A stretch of DNA of 64,000 bases, taken from the NCBI GenBank assembly GCA_904419745.1, contig CAJFSS010000005.1:1-64000 (forward strand), written 5' to 3'. This document shows positions 1-9,123 of this stretch, in pieces (position 1 is the stretch's first letter; each line of letters opens with the position of its first letter). The translations under genes were made by a program, and so were the position numbers. Below the pieces are notes generated by a model. The model ran no database searches. It had not been told where the DNA came from and worked only from the letters and a program-made list of their open reading frames with translations. Source of the stretch: Candidatus Pseudoruminococcus merdavium (GTDB lineage: Bacteria > Bacillota > Clostridia > Oscillospirales > Ruminococcaceae).

Positions 1-1
1 C

Positions 2-202
2 ATCGACTATCTGACGCAGGAGAACGAGGGCTTGAAGGAAAAGGTCAACAGCGAAAAGAGCATACAGAAGCAGATGGAGGTGTTGACACTGAAAAAGGAT
101 AACGAGCGGCTGCGGCGGTTTGTGGACAGTATTCCCCCTGAGGTGCGTCGGATACTCAGAGAGCAGCAGCGCCAGCAGCGACCCAAAGATCACGATCTGT
201 AA
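2..202 (+). CDS. C-terminal fragment of a coiled-coil protein, probably a mobilisation relaxase
   Basis: An open frame runs in from the left edge without a start and stops at 200-202. The 66 visible residues are highly charged and helical (heptad-like ENEGLKEKV and KKDNERLRRF stretches), ending in a basic Arg/Gln-rich tail. Long C-terminal coiled coils of this kind are common in Mob/Pre and MobA/MobL relaxases of Firmicutes elements, and the next gene is a small protein I associate with such elements, so a relaxase tail is my inference. No catalytic motif lies inside the window. Other coiled-coil mobile-element proteins are possible. Confidence 0.45.
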   Translation: MDYLTQENEGLKEKVNSEKSIQKQMEVLTLKKDNERLRRFVDSIPPEVRRILREQQRQQRPKDHDL

Positions 203-230
203 ACCATCTTTGAGAAACACGGAGGTACAT

Positions 231-410
231 TTGGGTAGAAGAAAAAAGCTGATCAACAACACCGATATTCCCCAGCACCAGATCGAAGCAATCGCCCGCT
301 GCATCCTGCCGGACATTCTGGCCTTCTATGAGAGCGAGGAAGGGCAGCGGGAGTTTTCTGAATGGAAGAAGCAGAGAGAAATAGAGAAGCAAGAGGCAAA
401 AACAGAATAA
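231..410 (+). CDS. small conserved protein of mobile elements, function unknown
   Basis: A 59-aa protein starts with TTG 231, chosen because GGAGG at 221-225 lies just upstream; the longer frame from 120 would overlap the preceding gene. It begins MGRRKKLINNTDIP, has a hydrophobic-acidic middle (RCILPDILAFYES) and ends in a charged helix. I have the impression of close relatives in integrated elements of gut Firmicutes, but know no function. It follows the relaxase-like fragment by 28 bp in the same direction and is closed by a terminator at 421-462. Confidence 0.6.
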   Translation: MGRRKKLINNTDIPQHQIEAIARCILPDILAFYESEEGQREFSEWKKQREIEKQEAKTE

Positions 411-420
411 TGGCATAGCA

Positions 421-462
421 AAAGCGGGGTGTCATCCGAAAAGGGTGGCACCCCGCTTTTTT
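421..462 (+). terminator. Rho-independent terminator
   Basis: AGCGGGGTG pairs with CACCCCGCT and is followed by six T. It ends the mobile-element gene pair. The A run on the left side means it could also stop leftward transcription. Confidence 0.8.
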
Positions 463-466
463 GCGT

Positions 467-571
467 TTATATAGATTTCTTCTTTTTCCGTGGCCCTCTT
501 GGCTTGGAAGTCGGTTTGCGCTTCACCCCGTTGCGAAAATAGGCGGTTTCGTAACGGTCAAAGAAAACAAA
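467..571 (-). pseudogene. possible 3' remnant of a gene, very basic C-terminus
   Basis: Downstream of the tRNA-Leu terminator the minus strand stays open for about 35 codons and ends in a strongly basic tail (KRKPTSKPRGPRKKKKSI). The frame has no start of its own and would have to read through the tRNA, so an intact gene is unlikely. It may be the end of a gene cut off when an element integrated at the tRNA, or chance. I do not recognise the family. Confidence 0.25.
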
Positions 572-612
572 TAATCCGAACCCATCTCCTATCGGAAACA
601 AGTTCGGATTAT
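561..612 (-). terminator. terminator of tRNA-Leu(CAA)
   Basis: On the minus strand AATCCGAAC pairs with GTTCGGATT and is followed by a T-rich stretch (TTTGTTTTC). It sits 8 bp after the encoded CCA of the tRNA. Confidence 0.75.
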
Positions 613-619
613 ATTGGTT

Positions 620-706
620 TGGTGCCGGTGGTGGGACTTGAACCCACACGTCCTTGCGGACAACGGATTTTGAGTCCGTCTCGTCTGCCAATTCCAACAC
701 ACCGGC
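620..706 (-). tRNA. tRNA-Leu (anticodon CAA)
   Basis: The cloverleaf is complete on the minus strand. The acceptor stem is GCCGGTG/CACCGGC with discriminator A and an encoded CCA. The anticodon loop is CTCAAAA (CAA, reading UUG). There is a long variable arm and a GGTTCAAGTCC T-arm. The remains of a mobile element lie at its 3' end. Confidence 0.95.
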
Positions 707-718
707 AAATCTTTTGTT

Positions 719-747
719 ATTATACATGCGCAAAAGGCATTTGTCAA
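719..747 (-). promoter_or_regulatory. sigma-A promoter of tRNA-Leu(CAA)
   Basis: TTGACA and TATAAT are separated by 17 bp on the minus strand, 12 bp upstream of the mature tRNA 5' end. Both hexamers match the consensus exactly. Confidence 0.9.
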
Positions 748-935
748 GCTTTTCAGCATGAGAATTTTTAGCTTTAATTTCCATAAGAAACTACAGAGCT
801 CCTGCATGGGAAGGGACGTTGGAATGCCAGTAGCAAAGGTAGAGATGTGATTCAAGTCGGATGACACTCTTGTCTTCTGTTTGGCATAGAATAGGATAAG
901 GCCATTTTGGCTAAAAAACAAGAGGAGAAATCTGA

Positions 936-2312
936 ATGGGCTTAAACAATTCGAATAAAATTATCAGCACAGACCAAATTGATTGCGCGGGCACACTGAA
1001 GGTCACTTTGGCGTTATCCGCTTCTCCGGATATCAGCAGCAATCCCGTAGATATTGTCCTGGTTCTTGATCGTTCCGGGAGTATGGCAGGAAGTCCGCTG
1101 GCAAATATGAAAAACGGTGCCAAGAAATTTATTGATATTATCGATGAGGCCACCGATAATTCACAAGATGGGAACATTTGTTCCGGAAGCCGCATTGGCA
1201 TTGTCAGTTTTGCAGATACAGCCGTGCAGGATACCCAACTGATCACATCAGTTGATACCCTGAAAAATGCTGTAGATGCCTTAAGTGCAGGCGGCTCCAC
1301 AAATCATGCGGATGCATTCACAAAAGCTGTGGCGCTTTTTGATCCTGCCTCTGCAAATGCAAAAGTAATTGTGATGTTTACCGATGGGAAAACTACCACA
1401 GGGGCAAATCCAAGCCCAATCGCAGCTGCAGCCCGTGCCGCAGGAATTACCATTTATTGTATTGGACTGATTGGGGCCGATGGAATTGATCCCGATGTAT
1501 TAAACGACTGGGCCACCGATCCGGATGCCTCCCATGTAGCCATTACCCCCAATGATGACGATCTGGAAGATTTATTTGCAGACTTGGCAGCCAATATTTC
1601 AAAACCAGGCGCCACGAATATTGTCCTGGATGAGGTTTTGAATCCTGATTTTGCTATTACCAGCATTTTGATGCCAATCAAGGGGACGGCTACCATGATC
1701 AATGCGACGTCCCTGAGATGGACGATCGATCAGCTTGGAACTACAGCAAATGAAGGCGCAACCCTGGAATTCTTTATTGAACATGTTGCAGGAACGTCGG
1801 GGACAAAACTTGTCAACCAATCGATCACCTATACTGATGCGGAAAATAATCAGGCAACTTTTCCGGAGCCAACAGTCCAAGTGGATTGCGGTATTATTGT
1901 AAATCCGGAACCATGTCCAGCCCCGGTTAATGTCTCCATCAGTGGATGTCAGGATTCTATTGTTTACGATGTAGGAGATGTTTCTCTAGAATCTCTTGGA
2001 CGGATTTTGCAACTGAATATCAACCTCAAGAATATCTGTCCAGCAAAAAGGGTAGCATTGGGAGTTGTTTTGACAGAATTAGATCAGCAGGGCAATGAAT
2101 ATCCGCGTGGTATGAAAACCATTACCGTGCCTGTCCATAATTCTCCGACCTGCAGAGACGTTCTGGTGCGTTGCATCAAATTTGTCCTGCCAGAGGACTT
2201 GGATGTATCGGGAGGAAATCGGCTTGCCATGTGTAACACCAGGAACTTTAGAGTCCGCGTGTTTGCCAACAACATCGATACCGATTTTAGGTGCTGCGAC
2301 TTGACAATTTAG
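936..2312 (+). CDS. von Willebrand factor A domain protein
   Basis: A 458-aa protein; the start at 936 follows an AGGAG at about 921. Residues 38-220 form a VWA domain with a complete metal-ion (MIDAS) site: DRSGS at 45-49, the Thr in GGSTN near 118 and TDG near 149. Residues from about 325 on form a second, Cys-containing domain (CPAP, NICPAKR, TCRDV, FRCCDL). There is no signal peptide, membrane segment or sorting signal, so it is either cytosolic or assembled on the spore by another route. A spore-surface role is inference, based on similar VWA proteins in spore formers. It is monocistronic, ending at a terminator 130 bp downstream. Confidence 0.8.
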   Translation: MGLNNSNKIISTDQIDCAGTLKVTLALSASPDISSNPVDIVLVLDRSGSMAGSPLANMKNGAKKFIDIIDEATDNSQDGNICSGSRIGIVSFADTAVQDTQLITSVDTLKNAVDALSAGGSTNHADAFTKAVALFDPASANAKVIVMFTDGKTTTGANPSPIAAAARAAGITIYCIGLIGADGIDPDVLNDWATDPDASHVAITPNDDDLEDLFADLAANISKPGATNIVLDEVLNPDFAITSILMPIKGTATMINATSLRWTIDQLGTTANEGATLEFFIEHVAGTSGTKLVNQSITYTDAENNQATFPEPTVQVDCGIIVNPEPCPAPVNVSISGCQDSIVYDVGDVSLESLGRILQLNINLKNICPAKRVALGVVLTELDQQGNEYPRGMKTITVPVHNSPTCRDVLVRCIKFVLPEDLDVSGGNRLAMCNTRNFRVRVFANNIDTDFRCCDLTI

Positions 2313-2444
2313 AGAATCAAATGATGAATCACGGCGGAGAAGAATTTCTGGGATAGTCTAGCAAAACGTATTTGCTTATTAGTTTGCAAATGACGGAATG
2401 CTGGAAAACATCCTATCAGACATGCCGTTGAAACCGTATGAAAT

Positions 2445-2483
2445 GCACCCGAAGAAGGTTCAGCTTCTTCGGGTGCTTCTTTG
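2445..2483 (+). terminator. Rho-independent terminator after the VWA gene
   Basis: GCACCCGAAGAAG pairs with CTTCTTCGGGTGC around a short loop, followed by TTCTTTG. The rest of 2313-2774 shows no gene beyond this hairpin and the palindrome at 2678. Confidence 0.75.
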
Positions 2484-2677
2484 TCGAGAGAGTATAATTT
2501 TTAGTTTTGTTGATATGCTTTTCGCCAAATGATTGAACAGTATTTGAAATTGGTCTAACAAAGTTTATAAGATAATAGAAAGGCATTACAATTGAAAAAC
2601 AGCAATTTGCTGGACGAAGACAAATACTTTTAGAAAGGGAAACTTCTTTACATGGCTTTTGGCCATACGGCACGGTG

Positions 2678-2697
2678 ATCTTAACAAAATTTAAGAT
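2678..2697. promoter_or_regulatory. palindromic candidate operator upstream of rex
   Basis: ATCTTAA and TTAAGAT form a perfect inverted repeat with a 6-bp spacer, 78 bp upstream of the rex -35 element. It contains TTAACAA, one half of the Firmicutes Rex consensus TTGTTAA-N4-TTAACAA, but the other half is missing, so a Rex site is doubtful. Confidence 0.35.
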
Positions 2698-2774
2698 ACT
2701 TTTAGCACTTTGCTTTCATTGTTTTACGACTTTGGAGATCTATCTTCAACACCTTGGTTTTGACCGTTAAAAGA

Positions 2775-2803
2775 TTGACAGGGGAAGGAAAGTATACTAC
2801 AAT
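2775..2803 (+). promoter_or_regulatory. sigma-A promoter of rex
   Basis: TTGACA and TACAAT are spaced 17 bp apart, about 95 bp upstream of the rex start codon. Confidence 0.75.
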
Positions 2804-2896
2804 ATTACTATCTGTTGGTATGTACCGGCAGGTGATTGACATCTTGCTTTTGTGATTAATACCATATTCAAATATGATAAGGCAGGCGATTTTTCC

Positions 2897-3550
2897 ATGG
2901 CAAAAAATGAACATGTTTCGCTTTCGGTCATCCGCCGGCTTCCCCGTTACTATCGCTTTTTGGCTGATTTGCTCCGTGCAGGGACAACCCGGATTTCTTC
3001 CCGTGAGCTTTCCAATAAAATGGGTCTGACCGCTTCCCAGATTCGACAGGATTTAAACTGTTTTGGTGGATTTGGACAGCAAGGCTACGGTTACAATGTG
3101 GAACAACTTCACAAAGAGATTGGAAATATTTTGGGCGTGGATACCGGACTGGGCGCAATCCTAATTGGTGCAGGGAATCTGGGCCGTGCAATTGCCACTC
3201 ATATGTCTTTTGAGACAAGGGGATTTAATTTAATTGGCGTATTTGATAACAGTCCTTCTGTCATAGGTCAGGTCATTCAGGGCGTTCAGGTCAAAGATGT
3301 CTCTTCTTTGGACGAATTTTGCAGGATGCATGAGCCGACAGTGGCTATTTTGTGTATCCCTAAAAATGCTGCTCAGGAATTGGCGGATCATCTCATTGAG
3401 CTGGGGATCAAAGGGTTCTGGAACTTTTCGCATTACGATATTTCGATTAACTCTTCAGATGTTGTGGTAGAAAATGTCCACCTTGGCGACAGCTTGATGA
3501 CTCTTTGTTATCGTGTAAACGAAATTTTATCAGAACATGTAAAATCTTAA
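2897..3550 (+). CDS. rex: redox-sensing transcriptional repressor Rex
   Basis: A 217-aa homodimeric repressor that senses the NADH/NAD+ ratio and controls fermentation and respiratory genes. The N-terminal winged helix starts with the family hallmark VIRRLPRYYRFLADL; the C-terminal Rossmann domain carries GAGNLG near residue 92. I chose ATG 2897 because family members begin just before this motif; a GTG at 2852 would add 15 unusual residues. It stands alone between its own promoter and terminator, as is common in Clostridia, and could be autoregulated. Confidence 0.95.
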   Translation: MAKNEHVSLSVIRRLPRYYRFLADLLRAGTTRISSRELSNKMGLTASQIRQDLNCFGGFGQQGYGYNVEQLHKEIGNILGVDTGLGAILIGAGNLGRAIATHMSFETRGFNLIGVFDNSPSVIGQVIQGVQVKDVSSLDEFCRMHEPTVAILCIPKNAAQELADHLIELGIKGFWNFSHYDISINSSDVVVENVHLGDSLMTLCYRVNEILSEHVKS

Positions 3551-3560
3551 AATTAGAAAA

Positions 3561-3592
3561 TCCCTGGCGGAAAATCTCCGCCAGGGATTTTT
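3561..3592 (+). terminator. Rho-independent terminator after rex
   Basis: CCCTGGCGGA and TCCGCCAGGG form a 10-bp stem with a T run behind it. It lies between the convergent rex and rodA genes and may serve both. Confidence 0.85.
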
Positions 3593-3616
3593 GTTCGTTT
3601 CCATAGCCTTAAGATA

Positions 3617-4729
3617 TTACAGGAAAAGCTGTTTTCGGTTAAAACGATAGACGCTTAAAACCAACCCCACTCCCGCATAGGTCATCACGGCAGCAGTGCC
3701 TCCTCCGCTGATAAAGGGGAGAGGAATACCAATCACAGGGAGCAAACTCAAATTCATTCCCACATTGATGACTGTCTGGAAAGCGATGATAGCGAAAATT
3801 CCAACACAGATAAACCTGCCAAGGGCGTCCTGGGATTTCAATCCTGTCATCAGCATGCGTACAGCGATAAAGACCAGCAGAAGGATTGTCCCAATACAGC
3901 CGAGGAATCCCAAAGCGTTCCCGATAAAGGAGAAGATAAAGTCATTGTACATTTCCGGGACATACTGGTGTTCACCGGAAAAAAGCCCTACGCCAAAAAT
4001 TTTTCCAGAACCAATAGCAATCCTGCCGAGCAGTTGCTGGGTTTCTACCGCATCATTGGAACCGGGGTTGAACAGGACAAGAATCCGCTGCTTTTGATCA
4101 TAGTTGAGGATGTAAAACCACGCAATGGGAATGAAAGCAGCAATAGTACCAATAGCGGCCACAATATATTTCCAGGAAAGGCCAGCTGCGAATAACATAC
4201 AGATAAAGATAAAGGCGAAAACCATGGCCGTACCATCATCCCCTTGGATGTGAATCAGGAGTACGGGAACGGCGCCGTGCAAACAGAGCAGCGCCAGTGT
4301 TGAAAGTTTATTCACATGGCTATGGACAAGGGATAGATGAAGTGCAAACGTGAGGACAAAGGAAAGTTTTAATATTTCAGAAGGTTGGAAAGACAATCCG
4401 CCCGGTAACATCAGCCAGGCTTTGTCATCTGCCCCAGCACGTTGCATCCCGAAAATCAAAGTTGCAATGACAAGGACAAGGGAAAGCGGCATATGGATTT
4501 TCCATAGAGCGGCGAGAGTGTGGTAATCAATAGAAGAGATAATCAGTGCCAAGCCAATTCCCAGAACACTCGCAAGCGCTTGCATTTTCATTGGTCTTGT
4601 AATACTTGAAAAGGTGTTGGCGATTCCCATCAGGCATAATACGCTGAAGACTGATGCAATCAGACAGAGAAGGAGCAGGACTTTGTCTGTCTCCCGGATA
4701 TAACGGAGAATGGTAGAATTTTTTTTCAT
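3617..4729 (-). CDS. rodA: SEDS-family peptidoglycan polymerase RodA
   Basis: A 370-aa polytopic membrane protein of the RodA/FtsW/SpoVE family, which polymerises glycan strands from lipid II with a class B PBP. About ten hydrophobic segments are visible. The C-terminal signature PLPFISGGGTA and the loop GRIAIGSGKIFGVGLFSG fit the family. The length and the short N-terminus favour RodA over FtsW or SpoVE, but the sequence alone does not settle this. GGGAG precedes the ATG by 7 bp. It is monocistronic and divergent from fhs. Confidence 0.85.
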   Translation of the reverse strand: MKKNSTILRYIRETDKVLLLLCLIASVFSVLCLMGIANTFSSITRPMKMQALASVLGIGLALIISSIDYHTLAALWKIHMPLSLVLVIATLIFGMQRAGADDKAWLMLPGGLSFQPSEILKLSFVLTFALHLSLVHSHVNKLSTLALLCLHGAVPVLLIHIQGDDGTAMVFAFIFICMLFAAGLSWKYIVAAIGTIAAFIPIAWFYILNYDQKQRILVLFNPGSNDAVETQQLLGRIAIGSGKIFGVGLFSGEHQYVPEMYNDFIFSFIGNALGFLGCIGTILLLVFIAVRMLMTGLKSQDALGRFICVGIFAIIAFQTVINVGMNLSLLPVIGIPLPFISGGGTAAVMTYAGVGLVLSVYRFNRKQLFL

Positions 4730-4976
4730 GGTAACTCCCTATATTTTATAAAGAACATAATTGTTCCGCATAGTTTTCTTTGAAAATGGCGGGCATAGCG
4801 TCATTTTTCCAGATACTTTATTATAATCGGTAATAGGCATTTATTCAAGGCGAAAGTCTTTAACGATTGATGAAAATGTGTTATAATTTGAAAAATGGCT
4901 GCCCAATGTGCGGAATTAGTGTGTCAGGGCAGTAGTTCGGTACGGAAAGTGAAAAAACTGGAAAGGTGATGGCAAC

Positions 4977-6644
4977 ATGTTAAGCGATATCGAAATTGCA
5001 ACAAGTGCGAAGATGCTTCCAATTTCTGAAATTGCAAAAAAGGTTGGGATTGAGGAAGAGGAGCTGGAATATTACGGAAAATATAAAGCCAAGGTGACGG
5101 ATGACATCTATATAAGGCTTGCGGGGAAACCGGATGGAAAACTTGTTTTGGTTACCGCGATTAACCCGACCCCGGCAGGAGAAGGGAAAACCACAACTTC
5201 CGTGGGTTTGGGGCAGGCAATGGAGAAAATTGGGAAAAAGGCGGTTATCGCACTCAGGGAACCTTCTTTGGGACCAGTATTCGGGATTAAAGGCGGAGCT
5301 GCCGGCGGCGGATATGCGCAGGTTGTCCCAATGGAAGATATCAACCTCCATTTTACCGGGGATATGCATGCGATTACTGCGGCAAATAATCTTTTGTGCG
5401 CCATGTTGGACAACCATCTCCAGCAGGGGAACGCCCTTGGGATAGATCAGCGTAGGATTTTGTTTAAACGCTGCATGGATATGAATGATCGTGCCCTGCG
5501 TAATATTGTTGTGGGCCTTGGCGGAAAACCAAACGGCGTTCCCAGAGAGGACGGCTTTCAGATTACAGTGGCCAGTGAAATTATGGCAATCCTCTGCCTT
5601 TCCAAAGATTTGATGGATTTGAAAGCACGCCTTGGCAATATCCTGATTGCTTATAAATTTGATGGTACGCCGGTTTATGCAAGGGATTTGAAGGCGGAAG
5701 GGGCGATGACCGTTCTGCTCAAAGACGCGCTTAAACCGAATCTGGTACAGACGCTGGAAAATACTCCGGCAATTATGCATGGCGGCCCGTTTGCCAATAT
5801 CGCGCATGGCTGCAACTCGATCAAAGCTACAAAACTCGCACTGAAACTTGGCGATTACTGCATTACTGAAGGCGGTTTCGGATCGGATCTTGGTGCGGAG
5901 AAATTTTTGGATATCAAGTGCCGCCTGGCCGGCCTTGCTCCTTCTGCGATTGTCATTGTTGCCACAGTACGCGCGCTCAAATATAACGGCGGGGTTGCAA
6001 AGGCAGATCTCGGCGCGGAAAATGTGGACGCTGTCAAGGCAGGGCTTGTCAATCTCCAGGCGCATGTGGAGAACATGAAAAAGTATGGCGTCCCGGTAGT
6101 TGTTGCCATCAACCGTTTTGGCACGGATACCGATGCGGAACTGAAAATTATCAGTGATTACTGTGAGCAGGCAGGTGCGGATTTTGCCCTGTCCGAAGTC
6201 TTTGCCAAGGGCGGAGAAGGCGGAATTGAGCTGGCCAAAAAAGTCGTGGAAGCCTGCGAAAAACCGGCAGATTTCCACCCTATCTATGATGTGGAATCTT
6301 CGATTGAGGAGAAAGTCAACACCATTGCGCGGGAGATCTACGGCGCGGACGGCGTAACCTTTTCTGCCAAGGCGAAAAAAGCCATTAAGGATATCGGCGC
6401 ACTCGGTGCGTCCAACCTGCCCATTTGTGTGGCAAAAACCCAGTATTCCCTGTCCGATAATCAGAAGCTGCTTGGCAGGCCAAAGGGCTTTACCATCACT
6501 ATCCGGGATATGAAGCTGTGCTCCGGCGCCGGGTTTATCGTGGCCTATGCAGGCGATATTATGACCATGCCTGGTCTGCCAAAAGTTCCAACCGCGTGCA
6601 GCATTGACATTGATGAAAATGGCACGATTACCGGGCTGTTTTAA
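4977..6644 (+). CDS. fhs: formate--tetrahydrofolate ligase
   Basis: A 555-aa enzyme that makes 10-formyl-THF from formate, THF and ATP, feeding purine, formyl-Met and acetogenic C1 metabolism. The nucleotide-binding loop [10 protein letters not shown] lies at about 65-74, followed by [19 protein letters not shown], and the length is that of the family. The start ATG 4977 is preceded by AAAGGTGATGG. The upstream region has a TATAAT near 4880 with a weak -35; I see no THF riboswitch. The gene product links to fmt at 18724 through 10-formyl-THF. Confidence 0.97.
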   Translation: MLSDIEIATSAKMLPISEIAKKVGIEEEELEYYGKYKAKVTDDIYIRLAGKPDGKLVLVTAINPTPAGEGKTTTSVGLGQAMEKIGKKAVIALREPSLGPVFGIKGGAAGGGYAQVVPMEDINLHFTGDMHAITAANNLLCAMLDNHLQQGNALGIDQRRILFKRCMDMNDRALRNIVVGLGGKPNGVPREDGFQITVASEIMAILCLSKDLMDLKARLGNILIAYKFDGTPVYARDLKAEGAMTVLLKDALKPNLVQTLENTPAIMHGGPFANIAHGCNSIKATKLALKLGDYCITEGGFGSDLGAEKFLDIKCRLAGLAPSAIVIVATVRALKYNGGVAKADLGAENVDAVKAGLVNLQAHVENMKKYGVPVVVAINRFGTDTDAELKIISDYCEQAGADFALSEVFAKGGEGGIELAKKVVEACEKPADFHPIYDVESSIEEKVNTIAREIYGADGVTFSAKAKKAIKDIGALGASNLPICVAKTQYSLSDNQKLLGRPKGFTITIRDMKLCSGAGFIVAYAGDIMTMPGLPKVPTACSIDIDENGTITGLF

Positions 6645-6677
6645 TGGAAGAAAATAAAGGAGAAGGAAAAACGGGAG

Positions 6678-7103
6678 ATGCAGCAATTTTTCACACACTC
6701 ACCTGAACAGACAGAACAGGTGGCAGCAGAATTTGCCCGCTGCCTTCGCCCTGGAGATGTCGTTGCTTTTACTGGGGGCATGGGCATGGGGAAGACCTGT
6801 TTCGTCCGTGGGCTTGCTTCGGTGCTCTGCCCGCAGAGTGGAGTTTCCAGCCCAACATTTTCCCTTGTCAATGAATATGGCGGAGACACCCCCCTCTATC
6901 ATTTTGATATGTACCGTGTCACTTCGCTCGACGATCTGTATTCCACCGGCTTTTTTGATTACCTGGGGACGGATGCGATTTTGGTAATTGAGTGGAGTGA
7001 GAATATTGTGGATGCCCTGCCCGATAACACCATTTGGGTACGTTTTGAGCGGTTGGGGGACTGCGAACGGAAGATCATCATTGAAGGGGATGAGCGGTTT
7101 TGA
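6678..7103 (+). CDS. tsaE: TsaE, ATPase of tRNA t6A synthesis
   Basis: A 141-aa P-loop protein (YjeE family) that drives turnover of the TsaB-TsaD complex making N6-threonylcarbamoyl-adenosine at tRNA position 37. Walker A GGMGMGKTCF is near residues 33-42, and the family motif SSPTFSLVNEY follows. The C-terminal HFDMYR is also typical. It overlaps tsaB by 4 bp (TTGA), so the two are translationally coupled. tsaD is not in the window. Confidence 0.95.
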   Translation: MQQFFTHSPEQTEQVAAEFARCLRPGDVVAFTGGMGMGKTCFVRGLASVLCPQSGVSSPTFSLVNEYGGDTPLYHFDMYRVTSLDDLYSTGFFDYLGTDAILVIEWSENIVDALPDNTIWVRFERLGDCERKIIIEGDERF

Positions 7104-7828
7104 AAATCATGGGAATTGACACTTCAGCAACAGCCGCAAGTGTCAGTATCTGCGAAGGGGAACGGGTGTTAAGTGAATTTTTTGTCAACGTCAAGCTGAC
7201 ACACAGCCAGACCATGATGCCCATGGTTAAAGCGGCGCTGGACTGTGCAATGCTCTCCCTTTCTGATATCGACGTATTCGCTGTAGCAAATGGGCCAGGT
7301 TCGTTTACCGGGCTGCGTATTGGCATTTCCGCGGTCAAAGGGATGGCCTTTGCACTGGAAAAACCCTGTGTCGGCGTCTCTACATTGGAGGCAATTGCAC
7401 AAAATGCGGTTTCCATTCCAGGAATTCTCTGTCCGGTAATGGATGCACGGGTCAAACAAGTGTATAACGCCCTGTTTGAAAGCGATGGACAGCGGATGAC
7501 CCGGCTGTGCCCAGACAGGGCGCTGACGATAGCAGAACTTCTCGAGGAGCTTAGATCCTTTGATCGTCCGGTGATTTTGGTGGGCGACGGGGCGGAACTC
7601 TGTTACCGGGAGTTTGCTGAAAAGTTGCCCCAAGCGGTTTTGGCACAGCCGAATATCCGTTATCAGCGGGCATCCAGTATCTGCGCCTTAGCGCTCAAAG
7701 AAGCGGAGGACAAAAATTTTGTAAGCGCGGATGCACTCGGTGTACAGTATCTGCGCCTTCCCCAGGCTCAGAGGGAACGAAATGCCCGCCTGCAAAGAGA
7801 ACAGAAAGAAAAGGAGAATCAGATATGA
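7100..7828 (+). CDS. tsaB: TsaB, tRNA threonylcarbamoyladenosine synthesis partner
   Basis: A 242-aa ASKHA-fold protein that dimerises with TsaD. It starts at TTG 7100 inside the tsaE stop region, giving MKIMGIDTSATAASVSI, the usual TsaB opening. The family motif GPGSFTGLRIG is present near residues 68-78. It overlaps rpiB by 4 bp (ATGA). The charged C-terminus (RERNARLQREQKEKE) is longer than in many homologues. Confidence 0.95.
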   Translation: MKIMGIDTSATAASVSICEGERVLSEFFVNVKLTHSQTMMPMVKAALDCAMLSLSDIDVFAVANGPGSFTGLRIGISAVKGMAFALEKPCVGVSTLEAIAQNAVSIPGILCPVMDARVKQVYNALFESDGQRMTRLCPDRALTIAELLEELRSFDRPVILVGDGAELCYREFAEKLPQAVLAQPNIRYQRASSICALALKEAEDKNFVSADALGVQYLRLPQAQRERNARLQREQKEKENQI

Positions 7829-8268
7829 TTGCAATTGGCAGTGACCATGCAGGGTTTGAACTCAAACAGTCTGTGATTGCTCATTTGAAAGAAAACGGCA
7901 TTGAATACAAGGATTTTGGATGTTATGATATGAATTCTGTGGACTACCCGGCGATTGCAGAAACCACTTGCAAGGCGATTGTAAATGGGGATTGCGAACG
8001 AGGAATTCTGATTTGCGGCACAGGGATTGGTATTAGTATTGCTGCGAATAAAGTCCAAGGAATTCGTGCAGCATGCTGTTCCGATTATTTCAGCGCTAAG
8101 TATACAAGGCTCCATAACGACGCGAATGTCCTCTGTATGGGAGGCCGTGTGGTCGGCGCCGGACTTGCCAATGAATTGGTGGACGTCTTTTTGCACACCG
8201 ATTACGAGGGCGGTCGCCATGCCAGAAGAGTTGCGATGATTCATGAAATTGAACAGCGCCAAAAATAA
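7825..8268 (+). CDS. rpiB: ribose 5-phosphate isomerase B
   Basis: A 147-aa RpiB/LacAB-family isomerase interconverting ribulose 5-phosphate and ribose 5-phosphate. The start [14 protein letters not shown], the active-site segment [17 protein letters not shown] with its Cys, and [11 protein letters not shown] are all conserved. The ATG overlaps the tsaB stop. It precedes upp, so the cluster supplies and salvages ribose phosphates and pyrimidines. Confidence 0.96.
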   Translation: MIAIGSDHAGFELKQSVIAHLKENGIEYKDFGCYDMNSVDYPAIAETTCKAIVNGDCERGILICGTGIGISIAANKVQGIRAACCSDYFSAKYTRLHNDANVLCMGGRVVGAGLANELVDVFLHTDYEGGRHARRVAMIHEIEQRQK

Positions 8269-8288
8269 ATAACAGGAGGATGTATCCC

Positions 8289-8918
8289 ATGCTAAAACCA
8301 ATGTTAATGGATCACCCGCTGATTCAGCATAAAATCTCCCTGCTCCGCGATAAAAACACAGGCCCGAAGGAGTTCCGGGAACTGGTCGGAGAAATTTCCA
8401 CTCTGATGTGTTATGAAGCTACTCGCGATCTTCCGCTCAAGGAAGTGGAAATTGAAACCCCGATTGCCGTTGCCAAAACCAAAATTATTTCCGGTACAAA
8501 GCTTGCCTTTGTCCCGATTTTCCGCGCAGGACTTGGTATGGTCGACGGGATGCTCAACCTGGTTCCTACGGCCAGAGTCGGACACATTGGGCTTTATCGT
8601 GATCCGGAAACCCATCAGCCGATTCAGTATTATAAGAAACTGCCGGTAGATATTGACAAACGAGAAGTCATTGTGCTGGATCCCATGCTTGCGACCGGTG
8701 GTTCCGCAGTCGATGCCATTAGCCTTTTGAAAGAGGCAGGAGTAAAAACCATTAAATTTATGTGCATCGTTGCCTCTCCAGAGGGGATGAAGGCTTTGTC
8801 TGAAGCTCATCCGGATGTACAAATTTACTGCGGCGTACTGGATGAAAAACTCAACGACGACAAATATATTGTTCCCGGCCTTGGAGATGCCGGCGATCGT
8901 ATTTTTGGCACCAAATAA
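8289..8918 (+). CDS. upp: uracil phosphoribosyltransferase
   Basis: A 209-aa enzyme converting uracil and PRPP to UMP. I chose ATG 8289 because AGGAGG at 8274-8279 is 9 bp away; an in-frame ATG at 8280 abuts the ribosome binding site. The PRPP loop [12 protein letters not shown] is near residues 128-139, and the C-terminal uracil-binding segment ends [13 protein letters not shown], as in the family. It is the last gene before a strong terminator. Confidence 0.97.
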   Translation: MLKPMLMDHPLIQHKISLLRDKNTGPKEFRELVGEISTLMCYEATRDLPLKEVEIETPIAVAKTKIISGTKLAFVPIFRAGLGMVDGMLNLVPTARVGHIGLYRDPETHQPIQYYKKLPVDIDKREVIVLDPMLATGGSAVDAISLLKEAGVKTIKFMCIVASPEGMKALSEAHPDVQIYCGVLDEKLNDDKYIVPGLGDAGDRIFGTK

Positions 8919-8924
8919 AATGAA

Positions 8925-8961
8925 AAATCCCCCGGAATCCAACTTCCGGGGGATTTTTTTA
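8925..8961 (+). terminator. Rho-independent terminator after upp
   Basis: AAATCCCCCGGAA pairs with TTCCGGGGGATTT around a 6-base loop and runs into a T tract. Confidence 0.9.
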
Positions 8962-9123
8962 TCCTCTTTAACGCTTATCTGAAAACGAAGGTGCAAAACC
9001 TGTTGTTCTCATGCTATAATATTGTAAAAATACGGATGCCAGTGGATTTGATTATGGAAACGGACAGATAGCAAAAAATTTTTGTTTATGCTCCCTATTC
9101 ATTGCATTTTGGAGGAGAAACCT

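Noticed and set aside
467..784. 105-codon minus-strand frame covering tRNA-Leu(CAA)
   Set aside because: It runs through the complete tRNA, its promoter and terminator; only the last 35 codons could be a gene remnant.
4860..4976. THF riboswitch before fhs
   Set aside because: The leader lacks the conserved THF-riboswitch loops; only a short GGGCAG/CTGCCC pairing is seen.
4980..6698. 572-codon open frame antisense to fhs
   Set aside because: It is a mirror of a highly conserved gene; its product is rich in Cys, His and Arg with no domain or ribosome binding site.
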